From Chitinophaga solisilvae (GTDB lineage: Bacteria; Bacteroidota; Bacteroidia; Chitinophagales; Chitinophagaceae): a DNA stretch of 64,000 nt. The number at the start of each line of letters is the position of its first letter. Within the stretch, counting starts at the first letter, position 1. The stretch is from the NCBI RefSeq assembly GCF_009928525.1, contig NZ_JAABOK010000009.1, positions 124,001 through 188,000 of the forward strand, in the 5' to 3' direction. The translations under genes and the position numbers were made by a program. Shown in pieces: positions 9,601-17,284 of the stretch. The notes under the pieces are model-generated. The model was given only the letters and a program-made list of their open reading frames with translations, was not told the DNA's origin and searched no databases.

Positions 9601-9660
9601 CTCGCTAATCAGGCATACCAGATGATAAAAATTAGGACAACAAATTCTGAGATACTTTAA
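6622..9660 (+). CDS. hsdR: Type I restriction endonuclease subunit HsdR
   Basis: About 1012 residues from ATG 6622; a TTG two codons earlier is less likely. The N-terminal PD-(D/E)XK nuclease includes TVELKNP with E153/K155 followed by a Q-rich helix (KKQYQQDRDPRE). The SF2 helicase motor has Walker A HSAGSGKSN (near 305-312), DEAH (426-429), FAFTATP (motif III), VAEKYQTGFDQP (motif V) and QTLSRLNRTHP (motif VI). The C-terminal helical domain docks to M2S. It translocates DNA and cuts at a distance from unmethylated sites. It is the last gene of the operon; the motor and nuclease motifs all look intact. Confidence 0.96.
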   Translation: MSQLYTKESAFETVIESSLLNNGYQAVDRKGFDKEMALFPKVVLEFIKTTQLKEWTKLESLLGDNIENQVIQDLCKWMDLYGSLATLRHGFKCYGRLLHVAFFKAAHTMNPELEQQYADNILGITRQLQYSTHNTNSLDTVLSLNGVPIATVELKNPMTSQTVEHAKKQYQQDRDPRELFFEFKKRTLVHFAVDTEQVYMTTRLAGNATYFLPFNKGDNGGAGNPADSVGRTYRTSYLWEEILERNSFLDLLARFIHLQVEEKLTDEGRKIKKEILVFPRYHQLQAVRKLTADALNNGVGNNYLVEHSAGSGKSNTIAWLSHRLASLHHTDNTKVFNSVVVITDRVVLDKQLQDTIYQFEHKRGVVEKIEESSRQLAKALENGVPIIITTLQKFPFVSQQLVKLAQERGEQSSGVLTTKKFAVIIDEAHSSQSGETATDLKEVLGGNQLAEEARKKATEEGADTMERLYRSMAKRGKQTNISFFAFTATPKHKTLKIFGTNNEPFHRYTMRQAIEEGFTLDVLKNYTTYATYYKLVKASEEDPQVERKKAVKSLARFLRLHPHNIAQKTEIMIEHFQLATRHKIGGHAKAMVVTGSRLEAVRYKQSFDQYIKSKGYDIKSLVAFSGVVTDDKVQEVIYTEEGMNNGVKEKELPDKFATPEYHVLLVAEKYQTGFDQPLLHTMYVDKRLAGIQAVQTLSRLNRTHPLKEDTFVLDFINDREEIKAAFKIYYEGAVIGEEADPASMYRLQHQLDTSDIYMKEDVERFCLMYFKPKEKQSVADHEGMNAALDPAVSRFKILLQDNEEEAELWRGKVNSFRNLYAFLSQVIPYQDSDLEKLFIFLRYLSPKLPKRNAGIDYNFDDVVRLEYYRLQKISEGSISLNEHNRYVLDGPTEVGTGIVREPEVPFSRLIDIINERFGTDFNQADQYFFDQLVETAILDEAIIKAAEVNPEDKFELVFKNLLQNLFIERIDQNEDIFARFMNDLSFQKVVTNWLANQAYQMIKIRTTNSEIL

Positions 9661-9946
9661 CAGAAGAAGACGTCTTCATACGCAGGCTATTCCGGATGTG
9701 CTTATAATAATACTCAGATGCAGGAGCCTAAACTTGCGTATTTTTACGCATAATAACAATAAAATATCAAATAGATGTTATTTAACAAGTATGGATGCCA
9801 TATTGGAATAATAGTGACTCACTCAATGTGTGACAGGTAAAATAATAAACAGTAATAATCTAGGTGATATTTGTATTAAAGCTGAAATATAGAATTTTAG
9901 CTATGCGACTATAATTCGGATAACTTCCGGAGATCAGTATAGAAAA

Positions 9947-9983
9947 GGTTCGAGTTTTGTACCATAAGGATCACTGGAAATTT
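9947..9983 (+). repeat. tRNA-3'-end-like copy (att-like remnant 2)
   Basis: The copy reads GGTTCGAGT, a 5-bp insertion, ACCATAAGGATCA, then CTGGAAATTT. The genuine tRNA-Lys end reads GGTTCGAGTCCCAGCGGGATCA then CGGAGATTT, so similarity continues past the tRNA. A separate terminator follows at once, as after the intact tRNA. Confidence 0.6.
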
Positions 9984-9985
9984 AG

Positions 9986-10016
9986 AAACCTCGCGCATGG
10001 CGCGGGGTTTTGTTTT
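9986..10016 (+). terminator. Hairpin terminator following att-like remnant 2
   Basis: AAACCTCGCGC (9986-9996) pairs with GCGCGGGGTTT (10000-10010) around a 3-nt loop, followed by TGTTTTTT. It could terminate the upstream hsd operon or be the relic of a tRNA terminator. Confidence 0.75.
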
Positions 10017-10170
10017 TTAGTCGAGAGTTTAGTCGAGTTCCGATTGTATAACTTCAATTTCTTCCCGTACTTTATACAGGTTAACGAGCTTTTACTAAGA
10101 TACGCTATAAACGTATTGAGATTTACATCCTCCACCATCTTTAGTCCATCATGTAAAGTAATGGTAAAAA

Positions 10171-10207
10171 ATTCGATACAAGAATCCCAAGGGGATCACT
10201 GGAGATT
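10171..10207 (+). repeat. tRNA-3'-end-like copy (att-like remnant 3)
   Basis: The segment contains ATTCGATACAAGAATCCC, AAGGGGATCACTGGAGATT. The part GGGATCAC…GGAGATT matches the acceptor end and downstream flank of the tRNA-Lys at 1266-1338. It is the closest of the three copies in the acceptor part. Confidence 0.55.
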
Positions 10208-10243
10208 AACAAAGCCTGCGCTAGTTGCGGGCTTTGTTGTTTT
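10208..10243 (+). terminator. Hairpin terminator following att-like remnant 3
   Basis: AACAAAGCCTGC (10208-10219) pairs with GCGGGCTTTGTT (10227-10238), with one wobble pair, followed by GTTTT. Confidence 0.75.
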
Positions 10244-10440
10244 GGTCTATTTGTTAGTCTATCAAAGTGCGAAATCGCGATTCGTGGTTACTTAGTTTTA
10301 TTCAGGTTGGCTTGTCGCAATAAAATTTACAACATTACTGTCATATTAAGGTTTCGATTCAGTAGGTATTCACAATATTCACTCCATTAAATTAACTGTT
10401 CGTAGAGAGAAATAATTTTATGAGTTCAATGGCGCTGTTG

Positions 10441-11292
10441 TCATATAATGCCATAAAACTTCCTAAGAACTTTTCGCTTTTCTGATTTGTTCAACATAAT
10501 AGCATATTTCTCATGGAAGTACTGCCAAATGATTTTATTATCTGGAAGTTTTTTTGAAGATGCTAATTCTCTTAAGATTTGCTCTGTTTCTAAATAGCGA
10601 ACATCATTATTTGATACCTTGGAATCAATCAAGGATGCAATCTTATCACCATATTTCATTGCAGTTCGTAGTTCGTCCCAAGTTAAGCCTATGTTCTCAT
10701 ATTCAGTTGGGCGTAATGAAAGGGGCTGACCGCTTATTGCTTTAAGAAACTTAGGCGTTGCAATACCTCCGTTATGGGCCGCTGCACATCTTATCTTATA
10801 CAATTTTATCCATTCTGTTGCATTTACTCCAAAGTCTATTTCATAAAGCTCACTCGCATATTTTATCATATCAGGAACGGTAGAGCTCTTTAAAATTGGT
10901 GTCGCAATGGCTTCTCCAACAGGTTTTAGTTTTAATGGTGCCTCCGTTTCCGAATTGTTAGTAATGTGACCAAGTGATGCTATATGATAGAAGGTGATTT
11001 CTTTTAAATACGTTTCTAGAAAAGCAGTATAAATAACTAATATATGTAGCCTGTTTCTCTCCATAAAGGTAGGTAGCCAGGTCTGAGTTTCGCTAACTTT
11101 TTGCGGATGCATTGTGTGCTTAAAAGAGCTGTTAATTACATTTACGGAAAAATGATCTGGATCTTTTGTTCCCAATACTTCTGCCAAACAATCCGCACCT
11201 AATTGTTGTGTCCAATATATATCAGATAGGTCAGAAGTCTTATCGCGAAAGTTTCTAAACGCTAAGGTTGATAGCCACTGGTTCTTTGCCAT
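10441..11292 (-). CDS. HEPN-like protein with R-x4-H motif (possible RNase effector)
   Basis: 283 residues, no signal peptide. A central helical segment (ILVIYTAFLETYLKEITFYHI) precedes a second one holding R168-x4-H173 followed by NGG (IRCAAAHNGG). R-x4-6-H is the catalytic signature of HEPN ribonucleases, and the 'H-N/G-G' continuation fits RiboL-PSP/MAE-type HEPN domains. The C-terminus is basic and helical. It is the third gene of a minus-strand operon, 58 bp after the HEPN/DUF4145-like gene. The inferred role is the toxic or effector arm of a defence or toxin-antitoxin-like system. The family is not recognised by name, and the HEPN call rests on motif and topology. Confidence 0.6.
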   Translation of the reverse strand: MAKNQWLSTLAFRNFRDKTSDLSDIYWTQQLGADCLAEVLGTKDPDHFSVNVINSSFKHTMHPQKVSETQTWLPTFMERNRLHILVIYTAFLETYLKEITFYHIASLGHITNNSETEAPLKLKPVGEAIATPILKSSTVPDMIKYASELYEIDFGVNATEWIKLYKIRCAAAHNGGIATPKFLKAISGQPLSLRPTEYENIGLTWDELRTAMKYGDKIASLIDSKVSNNDVRYLETEQILRELASSKKLPDNKIIWQYFHEKYAIMLNKSEKRKVLRKFYGII

Positions 11293-11350
11293 GTTAGAGG
11301 TTTCAGTTTGATTAAAATGCTTTATTGGTGTTCGATTATTGAGTAGTTAG

Positions 11351-12094
11351 TTATTTATGCCAGTTTGGATAATCTATTAAATGAACTAGTTCTTCTAACA
11401 CAATCCTTAGATCTTCTTTCATTTCGTCTACCTCAATTTGACGGGCAATATATCTTCTGTTATGCGCACTTAGATCCCCCTTTTTCTTTATTTTAGTAAG
11501 CCCTTGTTTTGCATTTCGGCCAATATTCCATGACCTTTCTGCATTAAGCTTATCAATCAAATCACTCAGATAAAAGAAGTTTCCTTCAGTATTTTTTATT
11601 TTATCAGCGAGCGAGTGTCTTTCAAAAGTTTCGATGATTAATATTTCAAGTAACTTTCTTGTCATAACATAACAGGCATCATAAAAACCATTGTCGTAGC
11701 ACCCAGCGGCTTGATTTGCGACCCACTGAAGATAACTTCTTGTATGATTAAGAATATCTAGCGGAAAATAATTATTACTTGGAGGAATCAGCTTGGGTGT
11801 GCCTAATTCTTCTTCTATTTCTATCTGCCGGGACCTTTCTAAATGAAATAAACCTTTTTTGAGAATAAATTTTTGTCTTTTATTTTTAACTTTTTTACTG
11901 TTATTGTTAAGGTAAGCTGGTATATTAGAATATTTCACACTTTTAATTTCATCATAACAGTTGTTAATATCTTTACTAGATATGCCGTCTATTCCTTGAA
12001 CTATTGTAAGAAAATATACAAAATAGTCTATTTTATTGCTTGCGAATAGGTTATCAAAATCCTTTAATTTTGAAATAAAATCTTGTAATGTCAT
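11351..12094 (-). CDS. Two-domain protein: repeat module plus HEPN/DUF4145-like domain
   Basis: 247 residues. Residues about 20-98 (DYFVYFLTIVQGI…KDINNCYDEI…FILKKGLFHLE) form a small winged-helix-like module also found twice in the upstream gene product. Residues about 125-245 are helical and end in IKKKGDLSAHNRRY with H211, followed by VDEMKEDLRIVLEELVHLI, which resembles the 'lGNxxAH' core of DUF4145/HEPN domains. The catalytic arginine is not in canonical spacing, so it may be a non-catalytic HEPN that pairs with the next gene's product. The start overlaps the stop of the upstream gene by 4 bp, which implies translational coupling and a stoichiometric complex. The name-level family is unknown. 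Confidence 0.65.
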   Translation of the reverse strand: MTLQDFISKLKDFDNLFASNKIDYFVYFLTIVQGIDGISSKDINNCYDEIKSVKYSNIPAYLNNNSKKVKNKRQKFILKKGLFHLERSRQIEIEEELGTPKLIPPSNNYFPLDILNHTRSYLQWVANQAAGCYDNGFYDACYVMTRKLLEILIIETFERHSLADKIKNTEGNFFYLSDLIDKLNAERSWNIGRNAKQGLTKIKKKGDLSAHNRRYIARQIEVDEMKEDLRIVLEELVHLIDYPNWHK

Positions 12095-13275
12095 TGTTTA
12101 GCATTTTGGTTCCAGTTCCTTATTTTATTTTTTCCCTTCATGCTCACTGTTATATTATTCTTGTCTGATGTAACTATGTGACCAGTCACTGAACTAGTAT
12201 TTCTTAGTGATGCGGCAAATTGTTCAGGTGCAGACAAATCAAGAAATTCGTAACAGGTATAAATATGATCAATAGTCACATTCTGGATTCCTAATACTTC
12301 GCTTAAGTAAAAAACAAATATTAAATTTTTATCGTTAAAACTCTTGTGGGCAAACTTATTTGAAAAGGTTTTTAATGATTCTTTGCCAGAAGGCTCTAGA
12401 TCCAAGGTTGGGAGTCGTTTAGGTTGGCCACCGGTAGACGTTTTTTTTCTTCCGTCTGCCTTTGCAGAATTATCTCCTTCCTGAGATTTACTACTATTTT
12501 TCTTAACTTTAGGCGCACTGCTACTTGTGCGAGAAAAAATTTCCATTGCTTTTTTTAATCCTTTTTCCAGTAAAGAGTAACTCGTACCGGCCAGTGGATT
12601 TATATATCCTCCCTTAACAGCCAATTTAAGATATACTCCCATATCGCGAAGCCTTTCTTTAGTTTTTCTGTTTGATTCTTGATACTTTTCTGTGATTTGT
12701 GCTCGCGTGAATTCTTCTTCACCATATTTGGAAGCATAAAAGGAGTATACAACTATCCACTCGGTTTCTGAACTTGGAAGATTTTTATAGGTAACCGCTT
12801 TCAATGTGGGAAAGTCTTGACTTGACGTACTTAATTTGCTATCCTGGTTGCTACTTTTTGACTCATCGCCAGATCTCTTTTCTTCTGATATTATTTCATA
12901 TGCATTCTCGGCCATCTCATCTGTCCTTATCTCTTCTGACGGTAATTCATTTAATTGTTTATTGGGAAGGCCCATTTTCTTGCCATAAGCATCTCTTATT
13001 ACAGCGGCAAGATCTTTACCAACTGCATCGCTAAACGTAGCTTCAATTATTCTTTCAGTTAAGGTTTCATGAACCTTAAAAGTATTGCTTTGTGTGGATG
13101 ATGTGTTCTGAGCTATTTTAGGTGTTCCGCATTCGATGCATCCTGAACTATCTTTTTCTAAAAAGCTGTCACAGGATTTGCATTTAAATTGTGATAGACA
13201 AATTCCACAAAAATATCCTCTAGAAGGTAATGTATTGTTGCATTTTAGGCAATTTTGAGCAGTTGAATTTTCCAT
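12091..13275 (-). CDS. Zinc-ribbon protein with two copies of a repeated winged-helix-like module
   Basis: 394 residues. The N-terminal 50 residues carry four CxxC pairs (C9/C12, C23/C26, C32/C35, C46/C49), enough for two zinc ribbons. A low-complexity Ser/Lys-rich linker follows. Residues about 168-247 (EWIVVYSFYASKYGEEEFT…SYSLLEKGLKKAMEI) and 312-388 (NLIFVFYLSEVLG…HIYTCYEFL…ITVSMKGKNKI) appear to be divergent copies of one module that recurs at the N-terminus of the next gene product. A linker with GGQPKRLPTLDLEPSG separates the copies. It is the first gene of a three-gene operon. The inferred role is a nucleic-acid- or protein-binding sensor or scaffold for the HEPN partners. No known family is recognised. 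Confidence 0.7.
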   Translation of the reverse strand: MENSTAQNCLKCNNTLPSRGYFCGICLSQFKCKSCDSFLEKDSSGCIECGTPKIAQNTSSTQSNTFKVHETLTERIIEATFSDAVGKDLAAVIRDAYGKKMGLPNKQLNELPSEEIRTDEMAENAYEIISEEKRSGDESKSSNQDSKLSTSSQDFPTLKAVTYKNLPSSETEWIVVYSFYASKYGEEEFTRAQITEKYQESNRKTKERLRDMGVYLKLAVKGGYINPLAGTSYSLLEKGLKKAMEIFSRTSSSAPKVKKNSSKSQEGDNSAKADGRKKTSTGGQPKRLPTLDLEPSGKESLKTFSNKFAHKSFNDKNLIFVFYLSEVLGIQNVTIDHIYTCYEFLDLSAPEQFAASLRNTSSVTGHIVTSDKNNITVSMKGKNKIRNWNQNAKQ

Positions 13276-13618
13276 ACGTGTTAAATTTGATCAGAACATT
13301 ATGACAGAATGATAGTAAGCATATCAATCTATATAAATTATTCATTTAAATAAACGTTAAACAGCATTGTTGATAGCGTTTTAGTAAGCTAAAATACAGG
13401 GTATAAATATTAGCAATCAATCAACGTAGCTAATTGGGTCGGTCTTTAATAAGAATTGGGTAATTTTTGAGATATCAAATATTTGTTTTTTTTATAGCCG
13501 TTTATATAATTATAAATTTATTATTTAATACATACATACACGTATATATATACGTGTATGTATGTATGTATGTATGTATGTATGTATGTATGTGTAAGCT
13601 GTTTACATTAAAAATAGG
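13276..13618. other. 343-bp gap between the DUF6119-type gene and the zinc-ribbon operon
   Basis: AT-rich, and expected to contain the promoter of the minus-strand operon. The only clear structure is the palindrome/microsatellite at 13528-13592. A 61-codon plus-strand frame over it encodes repeated YVCM and is an artefact of the repeat. Confidence 0.5.
13528..13592. repeat. Perfect 40-bp palindrome fused to (TATG)9
   Basis: 13528-13567 is a perfect inverted repeat centred on the TA-run of CGTATATATATACG. Its right half runs into nine TATG units (13557-13592). It lies 27 bp beyond the stop of the minus-strand DUF6119-type gene. It could act as a terminator, but tetranucleotide tracts are also slippage-prone and the palindrome can extrude. 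Confidence 0.85.
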
Positions 13619-15403
13619 CTATCTACTTTTTTTCTTTACTCTATTTAACTGAATAACCTTAAAATCAAAACCCATCCCAACAATTTCTTTTATCAAAGTC
13701 AAAAGGGAATATTTCGCTATATTAGAATCAAATGCATTTAAATTATCTCTCAAACTCCTTTCTGATTTTGCAGTATCAACAAACGCCAGACAAAAGCAGG
13801 TATTATTAGTGCGTGTGTCTCTGAACAATTTTTCGAGACCACCAGGAGGAAATTCCTGTCCACCGAGTTTTTGCCGTTCTCTGCTGTCACTTGTAACTGA
13901 TGCCTTAATTATACTCTCTATTTGATTAATATATTTATAGCCGGCATTTTTGTCATGCTCAATCCGACTAGCTGCGATAGAAACTTGTGCCGCCAAATCC
14001 CGGATCATGTTGTTGAAACCTTTTTTGACATGTATCAAATTGATAACTCCAGGACGATATTTTAATAAGTCACATGGCTCAATATTGTCCGGTATGATCT
14101 TATCAAATACTAGCATACCAGGAGTTCCTATAAATCCTGCATTAAACTTCCCCTCATCTTTACTTAGATCAAAAGGGGTTGTAAGCAGCTTATCATCCCA
14201 ATGCTCATCTAAAAATTGCTTTAACTCCCTATTTAATTGCTTAATGAAGTTAGGTTTGATGCGGTACCAATCTCCATCAATATAGAAATATATCTGACCA
14301 TCGAGGGAAATTTCACCATGTAAATGTTCCCATAAGGAACCACTTGTTAATAAATGTCCCTCTTCATCATAACTGTTCATATTAATTCTCATCACCGATT
14401 TTTTAAACTCTTCTATATTTCCAACCTTTAAAATGCCATCCTTTTGGAGATCTACTAATAGTATCTGAAGTATCGGCGGAACCGTTAAGTCGCTCAATGC
14501 TGTTTGCGGCAATTCATAGTAAGTTGCATTGAAATATTTCTCAATTTCCGGATGACAGAAATCAAAATCCAACTCTTCTCCATTACAAAAATTATTATAC
14601 ACAGTACCGATTAACGCATCCTGTAGCTTCTTAATTGAGCTGGATTTTTTCTTGGAGATTAGTTCTACGTTATTAATGATGAAGTTAGGCGGTTTATTCA
14701 GTAAAGCATTCAAACGTCTGATTACTGCCAAAAAACCTTTGGGGTCCACCCGTATATTGAGTTTAAACGATGATTTGGCTAGGCATCCAGATACATTTCG
14801 CCTTAGATCGATGTCTTTAAACCCAAAAACTTTGGTCAATATTACTTTATCCAAATCCGCTTTTACCTCTTTGTAAATCTTACCAAATTCGTTCTCATCC
14901 ATCAGCCGACGGTCTTTACGAAATTGTTTGACCTGTGCCAATACTGTCCCAATAACTCCTCTATTCTGGATCAACTTGATGGCAGGGGTGGTTTCGTTAA
15001 TTAGTCTCGTTAATATATCCATTCCAAAACTCTGCGAAACAAATCCCTGTATAGCAAAAGAACCTGCTCCTCCTGTAATGGCGAACATTCTTTTCTTGTA
15101 CCCTACAAAAAGTATAAATGACGGTGCTATAATCTTACACATGGCTATGGGTGCAGTAGCATCCACGAATTCACCGATAAAATCTTTCCATTTGGGATCT
15201 CTCAAGGGGGGATCTGCATAATAAGTCAGGATATGATAAGGAGCGAAGTTTTTAGCATTAGCTTGCTGTTCCGTATATTTTTTTGTGCCAGAAGCATTGA
15301 TGATCCTTATCATATCCCCTACGACGATGTGAAAATCACGCTCCTTTATAAAAGCATCATCTATCTGGTTGTAACTAATGACAATTTTTTCTGTATCTGC
15401 CAT
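13619..15403 (-). CDS. DUF6119 / TIGR04141-type sporadically distributed protein
   Basis: 594 residues, no signal peptide or membrane segment. The C-terminal half has the layout I associate with the TIGR04141/DUF6119 family: an EEGHLLTSGSLWEHLHGEI segment, FYIDGDWYRIKPNFIKQLN, then EPCDLLKYR followed by INLIHVKKG (about residues 443-465), and a late LTLIKEIVGMGFDFKVIQL. The D…hxHVK spacing recalls restriction-like nuclease cores, which is inference only. The family is patchily distributed and often found in islands; its function is unknown to me. It is co-directional with the zinc-ribbon/HEPN operon 343 bp downstream, so it may belong to the same system or be an independent island gene. Confidence 0.6.
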   Translation of the reverse strand: MADTEKIVISYNQIDDAFIKERDFHIVVGDMIRIINASGTKKYTEQQANAKNFAPYHILTYYADPPLRDPKWKDFIGEFVDATAPIAMCKIIAPSFILFVGYKKRMFAITGGAGSFAIQGFVSQSFGMDILTRLINETTPAIKLIQNRGVIGTVLAQVKQFRKDRRLMDENEFGKIYKEVKADLDKVILTKVFGFKDIDLRRNVSGCLAKSSFKLNIRVDPKGFLAVIRRLNALLNKPPNFIINNVELISKKKSSSIKKLQDALIGTVYNNFCNGEELDFDFCHPEIEKYFNATYYELPQTALSDLTVPPILQILLVDLQKDGILKVGNIEEFKKSVMRINMNSYDEEGHLLTSGSLWEHLHGEISLDGQIYFYIDGDWYRIKPNFIKQLNRELKQFLDEHWDDKLLTTPFDLSKDEGKFNAGFIGTPGMLVFDKIIPDNIEPCDLLKYRPGVINLIHVKKGFNNMIRDLAAQVSIAASRIEHDKNAGYKYINQIESIIKASVTSDSRERQKLGGQEFPPGGLEKLFRDTRTNNTCFCLAFVDTAKSERSLRDNLNAFDSNIAKYSLLTLIKEIVGMGFDFKVIQLNRVKKKSR

Positions 15404-16436
15404 TGCTCATAAGTTTACTGGTTGGAGAGTAATAATAACTGTTGAAAGTTGGCAAAGACATATAGTTGGCGATAATAGCACAAATCACATACGCTGCAAA
15501 CACTTTCTTTATTTAATATACTTGATTTCCTCTAGGCATATCAATATATCCCTTGTAAAAAGTCCAAGGAATAATGGTATCGGTACATTAATATATTTAT
15601 ATTGGGATTAGGCCCAAAAGTCTACTGCTGGACATTCCATATGGTTAGATAAAATTATTTAAGCTTATAAGAGTACCATATTGTATTATTTGGTGTATTG
15701 TTTTACTAATTGGGTTTTACTATCCGACAACCTGGATTATGAGATAGAGAATAGCAATAAAAAACATCAGTTATATTCGATTGTCTTATTTTGCCTACTT
15801 CTATTCATTTTCCCAAAAACACTGCTTGTGATCTAAGTAAACCCATGCCTCATATAACATCAAAACATTTCAAAGCCGCTTCCCTACGATGGCTTTTATA
15901 TCTAAATTTTCCGTCTTCCAAATCTTTAAGAAGCTTTACCTCATTAGGTCCAGTCTTTCACGGAACCCTATAAATTTTCCATAAAAACCTATCATTTTAC
16001 TACATATGAGTTAACAATTAATTATTAAAACCGGGTATGAATACCCAGTTCCTCTCTCAACCAATAAATCACTCAATCTAGAGCAGCATATAAACCTAAT
16101 TTTACATTGATAAATTTCCCTTTCCATATATAATAAAATAATTTATTCGTGCTTTATACAATAAATCCACACGCTCATATTAACAAGTTCTTACAATTTT
16201 TCACCACTACTCGTCAATATTCTTACTAGATGTACGCATATATTAACGTCCATAAATGAATTAAGTACTAAACGTTAACGCAAAAAATCACATTCATTAT
16301 AAAAAGTATATCTTCCACTTCATCCTATAAGCGAGTATATACTAATTTTTGCAAAGGAACCTTACTGGCCTAATTGATCATTTGAAAGAAAATAACATAA
16401 TTTAAGCTAATATATAGTAGACAAAATATATTAAGC
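15404..16436. other. Gene-poor, AT-rich stretch
   Basis: No frame of convincing length or composition on either strand. The minus strand around 15791-15975 contains a short open run (KLLKDLEDGKFRYKSHRREA) followed by stops, possibly a decayed gene fragment. Otherwise nothing is recognised. The stretch presumably contains the promoter of the DUF6119-type gene next to 15403. Confidence 0.5.
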
Positions 16437-17275
16437 TCAATCTGCTGTAGATATTAATAGGTGGGCAAGATCAGGGGAGTTTCTAATCTTTCCCAGGAGA
16501 CCTCCAATAGTTTCCTGAACATTGTTCTTTATATCCTTGTCGTTTGCCGTGATCATTTCTGTAGTCACTTCCTGAAAAATTGGTATAGCTCTCTTCCTCC
16601 GCCTTTAATGCCGCATGATCATTTATTATTTCTCCGTGAAACGTCTTGAGCTCAATTTTCTGCTCCAGATTATCTGCAACCATGCCAACGAATACACCGA
16701 AACTCAAGGTCGCAATCTTAGATGCAGGAATGGCATAGTCAAGTTGAGTGCTTTTGTTGATGCTCATATCATTGCTATTTATAGATAAGCTTTCTTTCTC
16801 CTGAAATGTCTTTACAAATCGATATGAAAGCTGTTTAGTGCTATTTCTAGGTACTTGGCCTGAAAATTATGTTACCAACAATATTAATGATAACATCTGC
16901 TTGCTCTTTTCCATAATCCTTCCTTAATTGCTCTGTATTCTGCAGTGCTAAGGTAGTTGCTACCAAATTACTTCTGACAGTTGCCAGTAATATGTTGATA
17001 CCAGTACTTCCTCTTATATAAATGGTCGGGAATTCATCAAAAATTGACTTGAGGGGGGATTCCCCCTTTGGGTTTACCAATTTGATGAGACGATTCACAT
17101 ACAAGGATAGGATTGCACCATATGTCTGGATCTTTTGTGGGTAATTTCCGGCACATGAAATTTTAGGGACCTCTGGATCGTTAATGGCAAAGGAAAAATC
17201 ATTTCCACTTAATACCCAATATAGCTGAGGGCTGGAAAGTCTTGCCAGAACAATCTTTGTGGGGAATAGCAGAGT
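16437..17275 (-). pseudogene. traG: traG remnant (conjugative coupling ATPase, C-terminal part, frameshifted)
   Basis: Read on the minus strand from about 17275, the frame gives LSSPQLYWVLSGNDFSFAIN, then IFDEFPTIYIRGSTGINILL, RSNLVATTLALQNTEQLRKD and GNII, matching the C-terminal part of Bacteroidota TraG/VirD4-type coupling proteins. A frameshift near 16858 moves the reading to SGQVPRNSTKQLSYRF…SINKSTQLDYAIPASKIATL. A second near 16590-16600 moves it to EVTTEMITANDKDIKNNVQ, ending at TGA (16437-16439). The N-terminal Walker A region is absent. It is therefore a decayed, truncated relic of a conjugative or mobilisable element, which supports the mobile origin of the whole island. Confidence 0.85.
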
Positions 17276-17284
17276 CTACCTTCG

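Larger units (their letters stand above)
9661..10440. other. Intergenic stretch with att-like remnants, no gene
   Basis: 780 bp between the stop of hsdR and the stop of the convergent minus-strand operon. It is AT-rich and contains two tRNA-3'-end-like copies, each followed by a hairpin terminator (listed separately). A 112-codon frame across 9957-10295 reads through both copies and is not credible. Nothing else is recognisable in 9661-9946 or 10244-10440. Confidence 0.6.

Noticed and set aside
9957..10295. 112-codon plus-strand frame
   Set aside because: It reads through two tRNA-end copies and a terminator hairpin and gives a low-complexity, Phe-rich product; chance frame in decayed sequence.
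13528..13592. CRISPR-like repeats
   Set aside because: The TATG tract is a simple microsatellite without spacers; no CRISPR array or cas gene was seen anywhere in the window.
13467..13652. 61-codon plus-strand frame over the TATG tract
   Set aside because: It encodes YVCM repeats produced by the microsatellite and overlaps the end of a convincing minus-strand gene.
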